This document shows positions 34,995 through 44,771 of a stretch of 64,000 bases of DNA, in pieces; the first letter of the stretch is position 1, and every line of letters begins with the position of its first letter. The DNA is from Streptomyces sp. NBC_00654 (lineage in GTDB: Bacteria; Actinomycetota; Actinomycetes; Streptomycetales; Streptomycetaceae), in assembly GCF_026341775.1 (NCBI RefSeq), contig NZ_JAPEOB010000002.1, positions 62,001 to 126,000 of the forward strand, in the 5' to 3' direction. The translations under genes and the position numbers were made by a program. The notes under the pieces were generated by a model. It was not told where the DNA came from. It made no database searches and was given only the letters and a program-made list of their open reading frames with translations.

Positions 34995-36461
34995 CTATGA
35001 GGGACGGCGTGTTGGGGCGGGGGCACTGCGGCGATCAAGTATGAGTGCGGCGAGTGCGGCGGTGAGGTAGGCGGCGGCAGCGGTGGAGAAGGCCCAGGCG
35101 TAGCCGGTGACCGTGTCGGCCTGTGTCGCGGCGACGGACATCAGTGCGGCGAGGCCGACGGTGGGTCCGAGTTCCATGGCGGTGTTCATGACGCCACCTG
35201 CCAGACCGGTCTGGTGCGGGGGTACTCCGGCGGTGGAGAGGACGGCTGATCCGGAGAAGACCAGGGATGTGCCCGCGGGCAGGAGTACGAGGCCGGGCAG
35301 GAGACCGGGGGCGAAGGCGGTGCCGGGGCCGATGCCGGCGAGGAGTGCGAGTCCGGTTGCGCCGATGAGGAGTCCGGCGGTGGTCACGCGGGCCGCTCCG
35401 TATCGTCCGACCAGCGCTCCTGCCGCACGGCTGGTCGCGATCAGGGCAACGGTGAAGGGTATGAACGCGCCGGCCGTCGCCAGTGGTGTCCAGTGGTGTT
35501 CCTGCTGCAGGTAGAGGGAGAGCAGAAAGGTCACCACTCCGGTTCCGGCCGATGCCAGCAGAATGCCGGCAAGCCCGAGGACGCGTGACGGCTCCCTGAT
35601 GAACCCTGGGGGCAGGAGCGGCTGACCGGCTCGGCGCTCGACGGCGAAGAACGCTCCGAGGAGCACGATGCCCACGGTGAGGGGTACGAGCACTGCGGGT
35701 GAGGTCCAGGGGTGGTCTCCGCTGACGATCAGACCGTAGCTGCCGACGGAGATTCCCAGGGTAGCGAGCAGGGCCCCCGCAGGGTCGAGGCCGGGACGGG
35801 GCAGGGACGTCCCCGCAGAACCGGACGGGAGCAGCCGCCGCGCGACCGCCAGGGCGAGGACCGCGACGAGTACAGGGACGGCGAACATCCACCGCCACGA
35901 CACCCAGGTGGTGATCGCGCCGGAGGTGACGGTCCCGATCGCCGCACCCAGCACGGACACGCCGCCCCATGAGGCCATCGCCCTGCCGAAAGCGGCCGGT
36001 TCGGGGTACAGGGTACGCAGCATGGCGATGGCTGCCGGGGCGGTCAGCGCCGCTCCGACGCCCTGGGCGAAGCGCACCGCCACCAGGGCCTCGAAGCCGG
36101 GAGCGAATCCGGCTGTCGCGGAGGCGAGTGCGAAGACCGCCAGCCCCGTCACGAGCATCCGTCGTCCGTTGTAGCGGTCCGCGAGTCTCCCTCCGAACAG
36201 GAGCAGCCCGCTGAAGGGCAGTCCGTACGCGGCATTGACCAGCACCAGGTCGGCCGGACTCAGGCCGAACTCGCGTCCGATGTCCGGCAGCGGGACGGCG
36301 ATCAGGGTGATGGTGAAGATCAGTGTCGCCTGGACGACAGCGAGGACGGCGAACGCGGGAGACGTCCGGGGCTGTTCGCCGGTGCCCTTCCTCGCCCGTG
36401 TGTCGTCAATGCCGGCTGGGGGCACTGTCCGGGGGTAGGCATCCACAGGTTCTGGGGGCAT
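34995..36461 (-). CDS. MFS drug-type exporter (DHA2-like)
   Basis: The 488-residue protein has about 14 membrane segments and the MFS motif GGRLADRYNGRR after segment 2, with ALTAPAAIAMLRTLYPEPAA matching the DHA2 motif region. DHA2 exporters expel drugs by proton antiport. The ATG at 36461 has GAAGGAC upstream; the first 50 residues are polar. It is followed on the same strand by nothing related; an FAD-enzyme remnant lies upstream. Substrate unknown. Confidence 0.88.
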   Translation of the reverse strand: MPPEPVDAYPRTVPPAGIDDTRARKGTGEQPRTSPAFAVLAVVQATLIFTITLIAVPLPDIGREFGLSPADLVLVNAAYGLPFSGLLLFGGRLADRYNGRRMLVTGLAVFALASATAGFAPGFEALVAVRFAQGVGAALTAPAAIAMLRTLYPEPAAFGRAMASWGGVSVLGAAIGTVTSGAITTWVSWRWMFAVPVLVAVLALAVARRLLPSGSAGTSLPRPGLDPAGALLATLGISVGSYGLIVSGDHPWTSPAVLVPLTVGIVLLGAFFAVERRAGQPLLPPGFIREPSRVLGLAGILLASAGTGVVTFLLSLYLQQEHHWTPLATAGAFIPFTVALIATSRAAGALVGRYGAARVTTAGLLIGATGLALLAGIGPGTAFAPGLLPGLVLLPAGTSLVFSGSAVLSTAGVPPHQTGLAGGVMNTAMELGPTVGLAALMSVAATQADTVTGYAWAFSTAAAAYLTAALAALILDRRSAPAPTRRPS

Positions 36462-36689
36462 GGCTCGTTTGTCCTTCGGTTCGGATGTTCCAGGGACTGT
36501 CCGGCACATGGCGTCGTCCGCCCGAAGGGCGGGGCCCGCGGGTATCCGGTGCGTGCGATCGCGCGGCGGAGGGGCGTCGTCGTACGGGACGTACGCGGAG
36601 GATCCCGGTAACGCGGTGAGCGTGCGTGCCGGACGTCGCAGGCCGGGCGGGATGCGCCGGACAGGCCCTACAGCGTTCTGGAACACGCT

Positions 36690-37248
36690 TCAGCGCGAGG
36701 AGGGCAAGGAGGTTGCCGGGTCGGTTGCCGTACGACGGTCCGCGACAGCCCTGTCGGTGTCCTCCTCCACCAGGTGGTGGTTGATGGCGAATCCGGCCGC
36801 CGCCGTACCGGCCGCGGTGACGACCAGAGCCCGCGGGTCGGCCACGTTACCCACACCCCGGGCACACCGGTGCGGCCCGAACGGTCCGTGATCACCCATC
36901 CGTTGTCATCCCGCTCGCAGCTCAGGCCCGTCAGCAGCCCGTTCCGGGGAGCACCTCGGCCCTGCCCACCTCCGACAGCGCTGCCGGAGACATCCCGTCC
37001 CGGGACAGAAAGCCCTGCATGTGCGCAGCCGGGGCGTTGCGCGGTTCTCCGGCATCCACCACCGCAACACGCCGCCGGGCCCGCGCCAGTACCGGCGCGG
37101 CGTTCAGCCCACCGGCCCCCGCACCCACTACCGCCACGTCGTACACGGCATCGTCCCGCGCATCGCTCTTCGTACCGCATTTGCCGATCACATCGTTCAC
37201 AGTGATCACCTCCGCCTCCAAGGTGCAGTCACTGCCCACGCGCAGCAA
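36690..37248 (-). pseudogene. Thioredoxin-reductase-like flavoprotein with internal deletion
   Basis: The front part encodes YDVAVVGAGAGGLNAAPVLA, RARRRVAVVDAGEPRNAPA and MQGFLSRDGMSPAALSEVG (FAD-binding GxGxxG domain). After VLPGTGC the central NADPH domain is missing, and the tail appears as LTGLSCERDDNGWVITDRSG, then (other frame) GNVADPRALVVTAAGTAAAG and FAINHHLVEED. So about half of the gene has been deleted. It lies next to the MFS exporter. Confidence 0.8.
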
Positions 37249-37672
37249 AGTTTGTTGCTATTTCCGCAAGGGGGCACGCAATGGGCAAGGTGGATCGCTC
37301 ATCGCCATCACCCGAGCCCTTCACCGAAGGTGGTCCCCGCCTCCAGCGCCCGTGCGCCGGGCTCGGCCGTACCCCTTGGGAGCACCGATCGAGACCACCG
37401 GGGAGCGTGCGGAGTCCGAGCGGACCCTTCGCACGTTCCACCTCGTCCACACCGAGACCGAGCTCGCCGCACCGCCCGGCTTGGAGGTGAACCCACGGAC
37501 GCAGGGGCCTTGACCCCGGATCCTGGAAACGGGATATGCGACTTGTGCCGACGAAGTTGGTGTGAGTTGGAGACGTTCTCGAAGGCGATCGGTGATCGTT
37601 GTCCGAGGTGGGAGTGTCAGCATCGGGTGTTGTAGCGGTGGAGCCGTCTGAAGGCGTCGGATCAGGCCCCGC

Positions 37673-37950
37673 GCTCGTTTGGCCCTGCTCGTGTACTGGG
37701 CTCCATGGTCGGTGTGCATGAACAGTCCGGCGAGGGCTGCCACGGGTTCGGACAGCCGCGGCCAGGCCGTCGGTGACGAGGTCCGCGCGCATGTGGTCGG
37801 CGATCGCCCAGACGGCCAGACGGCGCGATGAGAGGTCGATGACGGTCGCCGGGTAGCAGAACTTCCCGCCGCCCGGACCCAGTTCCGCAGGGTCTCCGGG
37901 TTGATCCCCGGATCGGCAGCGACCGACCGGCAGCTGTTGGACCCCGGCGA
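37673..37950 (-). pseudogene. IS3-family remnant (OrfA and OrfB pieces)
   Basis: In the minus direction RSVAADPGINPETLRNWVRA (OrfA helix-turn-helix) is fused to KFCYPATVIDLSSRRLAVWA, IADHMRADLVTDGLAAAVRT and LAGLFMHTDHGAQYTSRA (OrfB catalytic core). The join means most of OrfA's end and OrfB's start were deleted. Confidence 0.75.
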
Positions 37951-38179
37951 TCGGCCTGCCTCAGACCGGGCGGGCGGTGCTCGGCGCCGAAACCCTGCGC
38001 GACCCCGCACGTCGTAGCGCCTGCCGGACAGCAGACATCCCCCGGGATCCCGTGCTATGTGCATGAGGGGCCCGGGCGAGGTCCAGTCGTGTGAAAGCAC
38101 CGGCTGTACGCGTACTCGACAGGGATATACCTCGTTGCTGTTCCCGCAGGTCACTACCCGAACAGCAAGGAGCAGACCC

Positions 38180-38386
38180 ATGATCCGTCGTCTTGTCACA
38201 GCAATGGCCGTAGCCGGGCTCGCCTTCCTCGGAGCGAGCAGCGCCGCTCACGCCGATGGATACCAAGTCAGTTCCGACATCGACTTCGCAGAAGGGAGCA
38301 CCGGCTGGCAGGTCGTTGGTTCCGACGGCCAGGCCGGCTGGTCACTTGTGGGGTCCGACGGTCAGGCCGGCTGGCAGCCACTCTAG
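38180..38386 (+). CDS. Small secreted peptide with VGSDGQAGW repeats
   Basis: The 68-residue precursor has a clear signal peptide (MIRRLVTAMAVAGLAFLGAS, cleavage after AAHA at 25). The mature 43 residues are DGYQVSSDIDFAEGSTGW plus a repeated unit (W)xxVGSDGQAGW twice, ending QPL. The ATG follows AAGGAG with 8 bp spacing. Short Trp/Gly/Asp repeats and no Cys; I know no family. It could be a surface or signalling peptide. Upstream is IS3 debris. Confidence 0.7.
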   Translation: MIRRLVTAMAVAGLAFLGASSAAHADGYQVSSDIDFAEGSTGWQVVGSDGQAGWSLVGSDGQAGWQPL

Positions 38387-38829
38387 ATCCGGCGGACCGG
38401 AGGCCGGGGCGGCGGACGAGAAAGGAAGTCCTGGCGACGGCCGCGTGTTGAACCAGCGCCGCGGGCCACCGTGCCCGGTCGGTACGGAAATCCCCCGGGC
38501 ACCAGGTCGGCCAACCCACCGTCCTGTTGGGCACCGCGACGATCGCGGGACGGCGTGCGGCACCGGCAGTTGCGCACCCTCGCCCCGGTGCTCCTCCCGC
38601 GAGTACGGCGGGAAGAACCGACCACTGCTCGATACGACGGTGTGGAAAGACACGTCGGCGCCGGTGAGGAGCGCGTCCGGGCGATCCTCAGTGGGGGGGG
38701 ACCGCCGCTGCGGACCCGGTACGCCCGGGGCGCAGTGGGGTGTTGTGCGGCGTGCGGTGGCGGTGACCTCCTGGGGGGTGTGGGCCCGTTGTGCCGGTGG
38801 ACCGATCCGATCTCCCTCAGAAGCATGCC
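38387..38829. other. No recognisable gene
   Basis: Frames on both strands are Arg/Pro-rich and without ribosome sites. The run of eight G at about 38692 would break any plus-strand frame. Probably decayed sequence. Confidence 0.35.
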
Positions 38830-39520
38830 GCGTGTCCAGGTCCAGCAACTTCGGTGATTTCAGTGTGGGCAGGTACATCGTCATGCCGACCGACTTCGTG
38901 ACCCCTGCAAGGTGCCCGACAGCATCGTCCTGGACCGCTGCCCGACCTTCGTCTACGGCCCTATGCCGTACTCCCCGGATCTGTGGGCGATGGATCTGCA
39001 CGTGCGGGGGCACAGATGTCGAGCCGGTCTATCCCTGGCCGACGCGTAGGACGGGTTCGAGGACCACGTGGACGGCTACTCGGCCAAGTCCGCGGGTGTG
39101 AACCCCCGCTGGGGGTACTTCCTGGACGGCACCCCGCAGTGGGTCAGGAAGTGCCCGTCGCACCAGCGGCTCTCCGAGCAGGCGTGGATGGTCCCGGTAG
39201 TCAGCCTCGGACAGCCGTTCGGGGTAGTGAAGCTCTTCACGATCGTCGGGAAGCTGGTGGGCGTGGCACCGCTGGTGTCCTCGGGTGAGCTCGTCGAGGG
39301 GCCGGTCACCCAGGAGCACTCGGAGTCGGCGACCATCACGGTCACCGACACCACCACCGAGGGCATCGCGGCCGGTCTGAAGGCCGACGCAAGTGTCGAC
39401 TACGGGCAGACCGTCTGCCCCGGGCAGCGGGACAGCGGGGTCGATGGCTCCCTAGTCCGGTCGAAGCAGACGACCCACTCGGCCACGGCGGAGAGGGACT
39501 ACACCGACAAAGTGCGCTGA
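38830..39520 (+). pseudogene. Hypothetical protein with stop codon and frameshift
   Basis: The pieces are FGDFSVGRYIVMPTDFVTP, then (one base over) VPDSIVLDRCPTFVYGPMPY and SPDLWAMDLHVRGH, then a TAG near 39047, then DGYSAKSAGVNPRWGYFLDG, AWMVPVVSLGQPFGVVKLFT and ESATITVTDTTTEGIAAGLK. The alternating Thr/Val/Ser pattern in the last part resembles beta-pore-type proteins, but this is only a resemblance. No signal peptide is visible because the front is lost. Confidence 0.45.
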
Positions 39521-39663
39521 TCAGCGAACGCACCCGCCTCACCCACCAGATCGAAACCTCCGTGCCCAGGCCGACGCCCGGCACGAAGAACCACGCCGAC
39601 CTCCTCGACCTCCAGGGAGACCGTCTCCGCATCAGCCAGGCCATCACCGCCATGGGCCAGTAG

Positions 39664-40569
39664 ACCCCATACCGGCGCACCGGCCCGGAAACAGCGGGGT
39701 GACAGTCCTTCTCGGGCCGTCATCCCGCCCACACCGACCCGCGGCGCCTGCCCCTGCCCCTGCCCCTGCCCCTGCCCCTGCCCCTGCCCCGACATATGAC
39801 CGGCTTGCCCGCGCAGGCTGACCTGCACGGATGGCCGACGTCCGATTCGGGGGGCTTCCACCTTTGGCAGTATCCCCGGCGCGCCGCCCGCAACGCGCCT
39901 CCCCAGCCCACGGTAGAACCGCCCTGCGGAACACAACCTTCCCGGGAGGGATCGGGAGGGCCACTGAGCGCCGTCAAAACCCCAGCACGGAGACCGGCAA
40001 CCGTGCGGCAGGGCATTCCTATGCCCTTCAGGGGTGGTGCGTGCCAGGACGGCGGTGGTCTTGTCAGTGGTGGTCATCAGCATCTGGGCGTACCGGGGAA
40101 ATCGATGGCCACGGCTCGGCCGCCCCGTGGGTGAGGAGCGGGCCTACGCCGGCCAGCGCGGCCCACAGGTCGGCGGTGTGCTCATCACGGATCTCATCAG
40201 TGGTGGCAGGGGCAACGACGGGGCGGTGGCGGTCACCGTCGCGGTGTACGGCGCGTCACCGACCGGCGCCGGAGTCCATGGGTTGACTCCGCCAGCCTCC
40301 CTCCACCAGTACCCAGGCAGCGGCGTCGGGTTCGCCCCCGTCCTTGCCGGTGCAGAGGAGGGCTGGTTCGCCGCTGTCTGCACGGTGCCGACGACCAGCT
40401 GTGCACCGCCGGCACCGCCGACACCGCATAGCGCGGGCGCGCCACCTCCAACGCCCTGCTGTTCGCCCACCTTCGCCAACCGGCCTGCACGCCCCCTAAC
40501 CCCCGGCGCAGAATTCGGCTCCGGCAGCAGGGCTGGACGAGGGAGGAAGGGCAGTCGGAACAAGACGTG
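39664..40569. other. Mostly non-coding, one doubtful plus-strand frame
   Basis: A (CCCCTG)n repeat lies at the left. From GTG 40034 a frame (RARTAVVLSVVVISIWAYRG, then VAVTVAVYGASPTGAGVHGL) has a signal-like start and reads acceptably to about 40450, but it then runs antisense through the cold-shock gene. If real, it is broken. The piece 39520-39663 (ADLLDLQGDRLRISQAITAM) looks like the tail of a lost gene. Confidence 0.35.
39747..39790. repeat. 6-bp tandem repeat (CCCCTG)n
   Basis: Six perfect CCCCTG units at 39751-39786 with partial units on both sides. Not in a recognised gene. Confidence 0.9.
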
Positions 40570-40773
40570 CTACAGAGGGCGGACCATTTCCGCTTGCGGA
40601 CCCTTCTGCCCCTGGGTGACCTCGAACTCCACCCGCTGGTTCTCTTCCAAGCTTCTGTATCCATTGGTCTGGATGGCGGCGAAGTGCACGAACACGTCCG
40701 CGCCGCCGTCGTCCTGGCTGATGAAGCCGTACCCCTTGTCCGCGTTGAACCACTTCACAGTGCCTGTTGCCAT
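40570..40773 (-). CDS. Cold-shock protein, CspA family
   Basis: The 67-residue protein is a single cold-shock domain: [20 protein letters not shown] with RNP1 (KGYGFI) and DVFVHFAAI (RNP2), ending QAEMVRPL. It binds single-stranded nucleic acid and acts as an RNA chaperone. The ATG follows GATGAGGACCG. Length is normal for the family. Streptomyces have many paralogues, so I give no symbol. Confidence 0.95.
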   Translation of the reverse strand: MATGTVKWFNADKGYGFISQDDGGADVFVHFAAIQTNGYRSLEENQRVEFEVTQGQKGPQAEMVRPL

Positions 40774-41118
40774 CGGTCCTCATCCTTCATTCAGTTCCTC
40801 GGCGCGATCTTGGCGCCCCGTCCACAGTCCGGTCGAGCAGGCTCCGAACCTTGCTCATTTCGTTCCGCCACAAAGAGTCTCGCCAGCCTCCCAGTCCCTC
40901 ACTAACAGGTTCTGTTCACCGTCCCGGCCAGGATCGCCGCGCACGTCTCCGGGCGCCGGTACGACCCGCTCCTGAGTAGGAACATGGCCGCGTCACAGCT
41001 CCCCCCCCTTGCAGCACCCGATCAACCAGCGAGTGGGCAACTCGCCAATCCAGGCCCGCCCGGCCGTGCGGCGACCGTGACCGCGTCCGGGGTCGGCCAG
41101 CTCTTCGGAGCGGGTGGG

Positions 41119-41673
41119 TCAGAAGTTCCCGAAGAACACGCTGCCCGGCGCGTCCGGGTCGTTGGAGAGGAAGTGCTCACGCACCGCGCGGATGAACTCG
41201 TGGCGCGAGATCACACCGTCGCCGTCGGTGTCCAGCTTGGCGAACATGTCCATCGCGTCGGCGGCGTCGCTCTTCCACACGTCCTTCTGGAAGCGGGCGA
41301 ACTCGTCCTTGCCGATCTCGTTGTCGCCGTTGACGTCGATGATGTCGAAGATCGCGTGGCCGCCGCCCTCGGTGACGTTGAGCCGGCTGGTGTCGATGAC
41401 CGCGAGACGGTTGGCGGTGACGAACTGGTCCTTCGTGAGCCGGTCCCCGTCCACGCCCGCGTGGCGCAGCAGTTCCAGGAAGTAGATCTGGCAGAAGGCC
41501 TGGATGGCCCTGGCCCGGCGGTCGTCCTTGGCGAGCCGGTAGGCCTGGACGTAGCGGTCACCGAGCGCCTGGTAGTCGGTCCAGTCCACGTAGCCGTCGT
41601 GGTTGGAATCCATGTTGTCGAAGGTGCGCTCAAGCTTGACGGTGATGGTGTCCTGGGGAGCAACGGTGGTCAT
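41119..41673 (-). CDS. Calerythrin-like EF-hand calcium-binding protein
   Basis: The 184-residue protein has three clear EF-hand loops, DSNHDGYVDWTD (22-33), DVNGDNEIGKDE (113-124) and DTDGDGVISRHE (148-159), and one degenerate loop around 73-84. This is the layout of calerythrin from Saccharopolyspora and of Streptomyces CabC-like proteins: a cytoplasmic calcium buffer or sensor. The ATG has AAGGAC upstream. No partner gene is adjacent. Confidence 0.92.
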   Translation of the reverse strand: MTTVAPQDTITVKLERTFDNMDSNHDGYVDWTDYQALGDRYVQAYRLAKDDRRARAIQAFCQIYFLELLRHAGVDGDRLTKDQFVTANRLAVIDTSRLNVTEGGGHAIFDIIDVNGDNEIGKDEFARFQKDVWKSDAADAMDMFAKLDTDGDGVISRHEFIRAVREHFLSNDPDAPGSVFFGNF

Positions 41674-41967
41674 GGCCGAGTCCTTACGTGTTCCTGTTTC
41701 GGGCTCTTCCAGCATGAGATGAACCGACCGGAACGAACGCCGAACACCTTGATGACACACGATCCAGTGATCATTTCCGGATCGGGTGGACAGCACGACG
41801 CAAGCGGTCCAGCACGGCCGTCCATCCAACTTGGCCATCCCAATGCTGTATATGCCTCATCCGGAGAGGTGCAGCACGCCCGGAGACGTACGCGGTCACT
41901 GGGGTTGGGGGCGCCGCTGCCCCGAACGCTGGCCCTGCGTGTCGGCGTGGCGGTCCCCGGCCTGGGT

Positions 41968-42402
41968 ATGCACCCGGACATGGAACAGCGCAACAAGGCC
42001 GTAGCAAGCCGTTTCCTGGAAGAGACGGACGACCGGAACCGCGAGCCCGCCTATGCCCACCTGTGTACCGCGGACTACCTTGAGCACGACCCTGCCATGC
42101 CGCAGGAGACGGTGGGGCTGGACGAGGCCACGCAGGTCTACCGGCAACTGTTCGCGGCCTTCCGGCTGCGACACACCGCGGAAAGCATGGTGGCCGAGGA
42201 CAGCCTGGTGTGCGCGCGGTTCACGGTTCGCGGTCGCCACATCGGCGAGTACCAGGGATTCCCCCCGACCGGCAGGACCTTCGAAGTGTCCGGCCAGGTC
42301 ACCCTGAGATTCCAGGACACCAAGATCGCCGAGGCCTGGTTCAACTGGGACCACCAGGGCGCGCTCGAACAACTCGGCGCCCCACCCGGCCCTACGCAGT
42401 GA
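41968..42402 (+). CDS. SnoaL-like (ester cyclase) domain protein
   Basis: The 144-residue protein fits the SnoaL-like fold of the NTF2 superfamily: FLEETDDRNREPAYAHLCTA, YLEHDPAMPQETVGLDEATQ, and RGRHIGEYQGFPPTGRTFEV with the typical Asp/His pocket residues. Such proteins cyclise polyketides or have unknown roles. The ATG at 41968 or 41980 could be the start; neither has a strong site. No biosynthetic genes are near. Confidence 0.8.
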   Translation: MHPDMEQRNKAVASRFLEETDDRNREPAYAHLCTADYLEHDPAMPQETVGLDEATQVYRQLFAAFRLRHTAESMVAEDSLVCARFTVRGRHIGEYQGFPPTGRTFEVSGQVTLRFQDTKIAEAWFNWDHQGALEQLGAPPGPTQ

Positions 42403-42413
42403 GAACACCCGCG

Positions 42414-42521
42414 ATGGGCAAGCAAGGAAGGCGAGGAAGCAGGGCGCCGCCCCTCCGCCGCGACCGGCTCACCCAGGAACAGCGCGATGCCTTCACCGAG
42501 ATCGGGATGGAATGGGCGTGA
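42414..42521 (+). pseudogene. Helicase-associated-domain protein, end fragment
   Basis: The frame GKQGRRGSRAPPLRRDRLTQ then EQRDAFTEIGMEWA and TGA is the extreme C-terminus of the same helicase family seen at 4540-4767. Only about 35 residues remain, starting right after the SnoaL gene. Confidence 0.6.
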
Positions 42522-42612
42522 CACCGGGCCACGACCCGCCGCTGAACCGGCGGAATGGCACTGCACCGAGAGAACCTGGGCGAAGCGCCCGGGGTCTCGT
42601 CCTGTCGGCCGC
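42516..42612 (+). other. Two-hairpin motif, copy 2 (putative structured element)
   Basis: It starts at the helicase stop: GACACCGGGCCACGACCCG, then CTGAACCGGC, a 40-nt linker with GAGAGAACC, then the arms GCGCCCG (42585-42591) and CGGCCGC (42606-42612) around loop GGGTCTCGTCCTGT. The stem has one mismatch in seven. Confidence 0.4.
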
Positions 42613-43190
42613 GGTGACCGGTTTAGCGGCTTCAGGTGGTCGCGTCGCCCGGAGCGGCCTGAAGCCGGTCGAGGCGTTCGTAAAGTGTGCGGACCGATCG
42701 GGCCCCGTTCTGCACACAGTGCAGAGTGCCCTGGTGAGGCGTACTCAGGCAGCGTTGGACTTCGGCGAGGAGCGACGGGCATGACACCGGCCGTAGCCGG
42801 TCGATGAACCGGCAGGACAGACGACACCTCATGTCACAGAGAGACCGCCGGGCTCCATCGCTCGGGGTCTCACGCTGTCGAGCGATGACCCAGCCGGCCG
42901 GTTCCACCGAGGTCGGGCCCCGGGTTTCCAGAGCGGGTGACTGTCCGCCGTCGGCATGTTCAGAAGCGCCGGTTCCGTGACCGCGAGCGGGCCAGGCGCG
43001 CGTGTACCGCCCCACGACATCACCACCAGCCCCGTACACCGGCTCATGACAGCGAAACCCACCCAAGCAAACACCAACTCCAGCACAAACACAGAAGCCT
43101 GACATCACATCACCGACATTCCCCACCGCCACCAGGCCGGCACATCGCACTGACGCCAGGGCGGATGGAGCAGTTGTCCGCGATCGGGAT
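42522..43190. other. Region without a clear gene, holding two copies of the two-hairpin motif
   Basis: Apart from the two motif copies no gene stands out. A minus-strand frame ending LLAEVQRCLSTPHQGTLHCV and RSVRTLYERLDRLQ reads like protein but has no ribosome site. The stretch 43010-43130 is unusually rich in CA (CACCAACTCCAGCACAAACA) compared with its surroundings. Confidence 0.35.
42780..42887 (+). other. Two-hairpin motif, copy 3 (putative structured element)
   Basis: GACACCGGCCGTAGCCGGTCG gives a 6-bp stem with a CGTA loop, followed by ATGAACCGGC, a linker with GAGAGACC, and then CATCGCTCG (42856-42864) pairing perfectly with CGAGCGATG (42879-42887) around loop GGGTCTCACGCTGT. This is the best-preserved copy. 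Confidence 0.45.
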
Positions 43191-43197
43191 TCAGTGA

Positions 43198-43813
43198 TCG
43201 TGATGGCCATCGTCGCCCTCGCGGCCAGCTGTCTGCTCGGCCGGCTGTCTGCTCGGGCGGCTGCGCCCCTGGCAGCGAGCGGGTGACCGGGCGGCCGATC
43301 AGGTCCGCTTCACCGGGCCATGGGTCCGCGGCGGCTTCGGCCGCCAGGCCGCCGTCGTCCCTGGTCCACGTCGTCACCGTGTCGCGCGCCGGCCGGCGCA
43401 TCATGCGCGCCCCGGCCGGACCCCTCCGCCGACGGGGCAGAGCCCTCGGCCGCACCTGAACGCTCGTCCGGTGAGGACGGCACGGCCGTCCGCGCAGACC
43501 GAACGGTTGGCCTCCATCCGTTCCAGGATGGCCAGTGTCTCGGCGCCCCGCGCTCCACGAGTCCACCTCAGCTGTCAGACGGGCGAGGTGGTCGGCCAGC
43601 GGCATCCCCGCTTGGACGCCGTGGCCGAGGACCCGCCCGTCAACTGGGCGCTTCACCCAGGGTGAGAAATACACGCTCATGCAATGGAGCCTGGCCGGGC
43701 ATCCTGTCCGTGATCACTGGTGGACATCCCAGAACATCGACACCGCCCACGTCGTCCCGGACGACCACGTCGCACTCCTGAGAATCATCGAGGAGACGTC
43801 ACCCGCCGGGTAG
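43198..43813 (+). pseudogene. Degenerate membrane-anchored hypothetical protein
   Basis: It begins with a short membrane segment (VMAIVALAASCLLGRLSAR) and continues over several frames (DQVRFTGPWVRGGFGRQAAV, ASIRSRMASVSAPRAPR), ending MQWSLAGHPVRDHWWTSQNI and DTAHVVPDDHVALLRIIEE. A second copy of the start is at 45262. The family is known to me only as a common Streptomyces hypothetical. Confidence 0.4.
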
Positions 43814-44159
43814 GCCCGGCAGTGCCGCCGTCGCGGGATCAGGCGGGCTCTTGGAAGCCCATGACGGACGCCCGCTGGCAGGGGATCGTCAGCCGAAGGC
43901 ACGCAGACACCCTTGGCCGCTACCAGAATCCTCAATACACCTGCGGGATTCTCATCAAGCCTGCGTACTGCAGCTCAAGATCACGATCCGCGCGGAGAAA
44001 ACACACCGAGGCATCTCTCGGCCATCCACATCCCCACAGTTCAGAGCGATCTCCCTACCGCAACAAGAATGAGAACGCACAGCGGCCAGTGCTAGTGTTC
44101 CACCGGGTCTACGGGAAGGAAACGCGTCCACATTACGGAAGCGGAAAGGAATATGCGGC
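43814..44159. other. Intergenic region upstream of the HD-domain gene
   Basis: The stretch 43920-44160 is clearly less GC-rich (for example ACCGCAACAAGAATGAGAAC) and probably holds the promoter of the HD gene. No gene recognised; a ribosome site GAAAGGAATATG lies at the end. Confidence 0.4.
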
Positions 44160-44771
44160 ATGCGTGACGCACTTCGGGAAGCGTTCAACTTCATTACCTT
44201 CACGGCCCGGCTGCGAGAAGTCGAACGGCACAACAACGCCACTCCTCAAAGAAAAGAGAGTGTGGCCGAGCACTCGTGGCATCTGGCACTGGTCAGCTGG
44301 ATTCTGCACAGCGAGTTCGAGCAGGAACTCGGACACGCTCTCGATCTGGAAAAGATGCTCAAAATGTGCCTTATGCACGACCTCGTGGAAATCGAGGCCG
44401 GTGACCCGTCGGCCTGGAGCACCCAGCACAACACCCAGCGCAGCGACGACAAGGCCCGCATCGAGGAGGAGGTCGCCCAGCGCCGGTTCTCCCCCCTCCC
44501 CGGCAAGCTGGGTGCCGAATTCCTCGACCTGTGGCACGAGTACGAAGCAGGCACGACACCCGAAGCCCGGATCGTACGCGGAGTCGACCGGCTCAACCCC
44601 GCCCTCATGCGCTACCTGACCGGCCAAGGATGGCAGGACGTCGGCGCCGACGCCGAAGCACTGGACCGCCTCCAGCTTCCTCGCGTCCAAGTGAGCGAAG
44701 CCCTCACCGCTCTGTACCAGGAGATCAGGGACGCTTCGGTGGCCCAGGGACTGCTCCCACCCGCGAACTGA
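44160..44771 (+). CDS. HD-domain phosphohydrolase (YfbR-like)
   Basis: The 203-residue protein has the HD motif set: ESVAEHSWHLAL (His38), MCLMHDLVEIEAGD (His73-Asp74, Glu77) and a later conserved Asp in IVRGVDRLNPALM. This is the HD_3/YfbR type that hydrolyses 5'-deoxynucleotides. A ribosome site AAAGGA precedes the ATG. The upstream DNA is less GC-rich than average, a mild sign of transfer. Confidence 0.9.
   Translation: MRDALREAFNFITFTARLREVERHNNATPQRKESVAEHSWHLALVSWILHSEFEQELGHALDLEKMLKMCLMHDLVEIEAGDPSAWSTQHNTQRSDDKARIEEEVAQRRFSPLPGKLGAEFLDLWHEYEAGTTPEARIVRGVDRLNPALMRYLTGQGWQDVGADAEALDRLQLPRVQVSEALTALYQEIRDASVAQGLLPPAN

Noticed and set aside
39747..39790. The (CCCCTG)n run as a Gln-Gly-rich peptide gene on the minus strand
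   Set aside because: No start with a ribosome site and no conserved flanks; a simple slippage repeat explains it.
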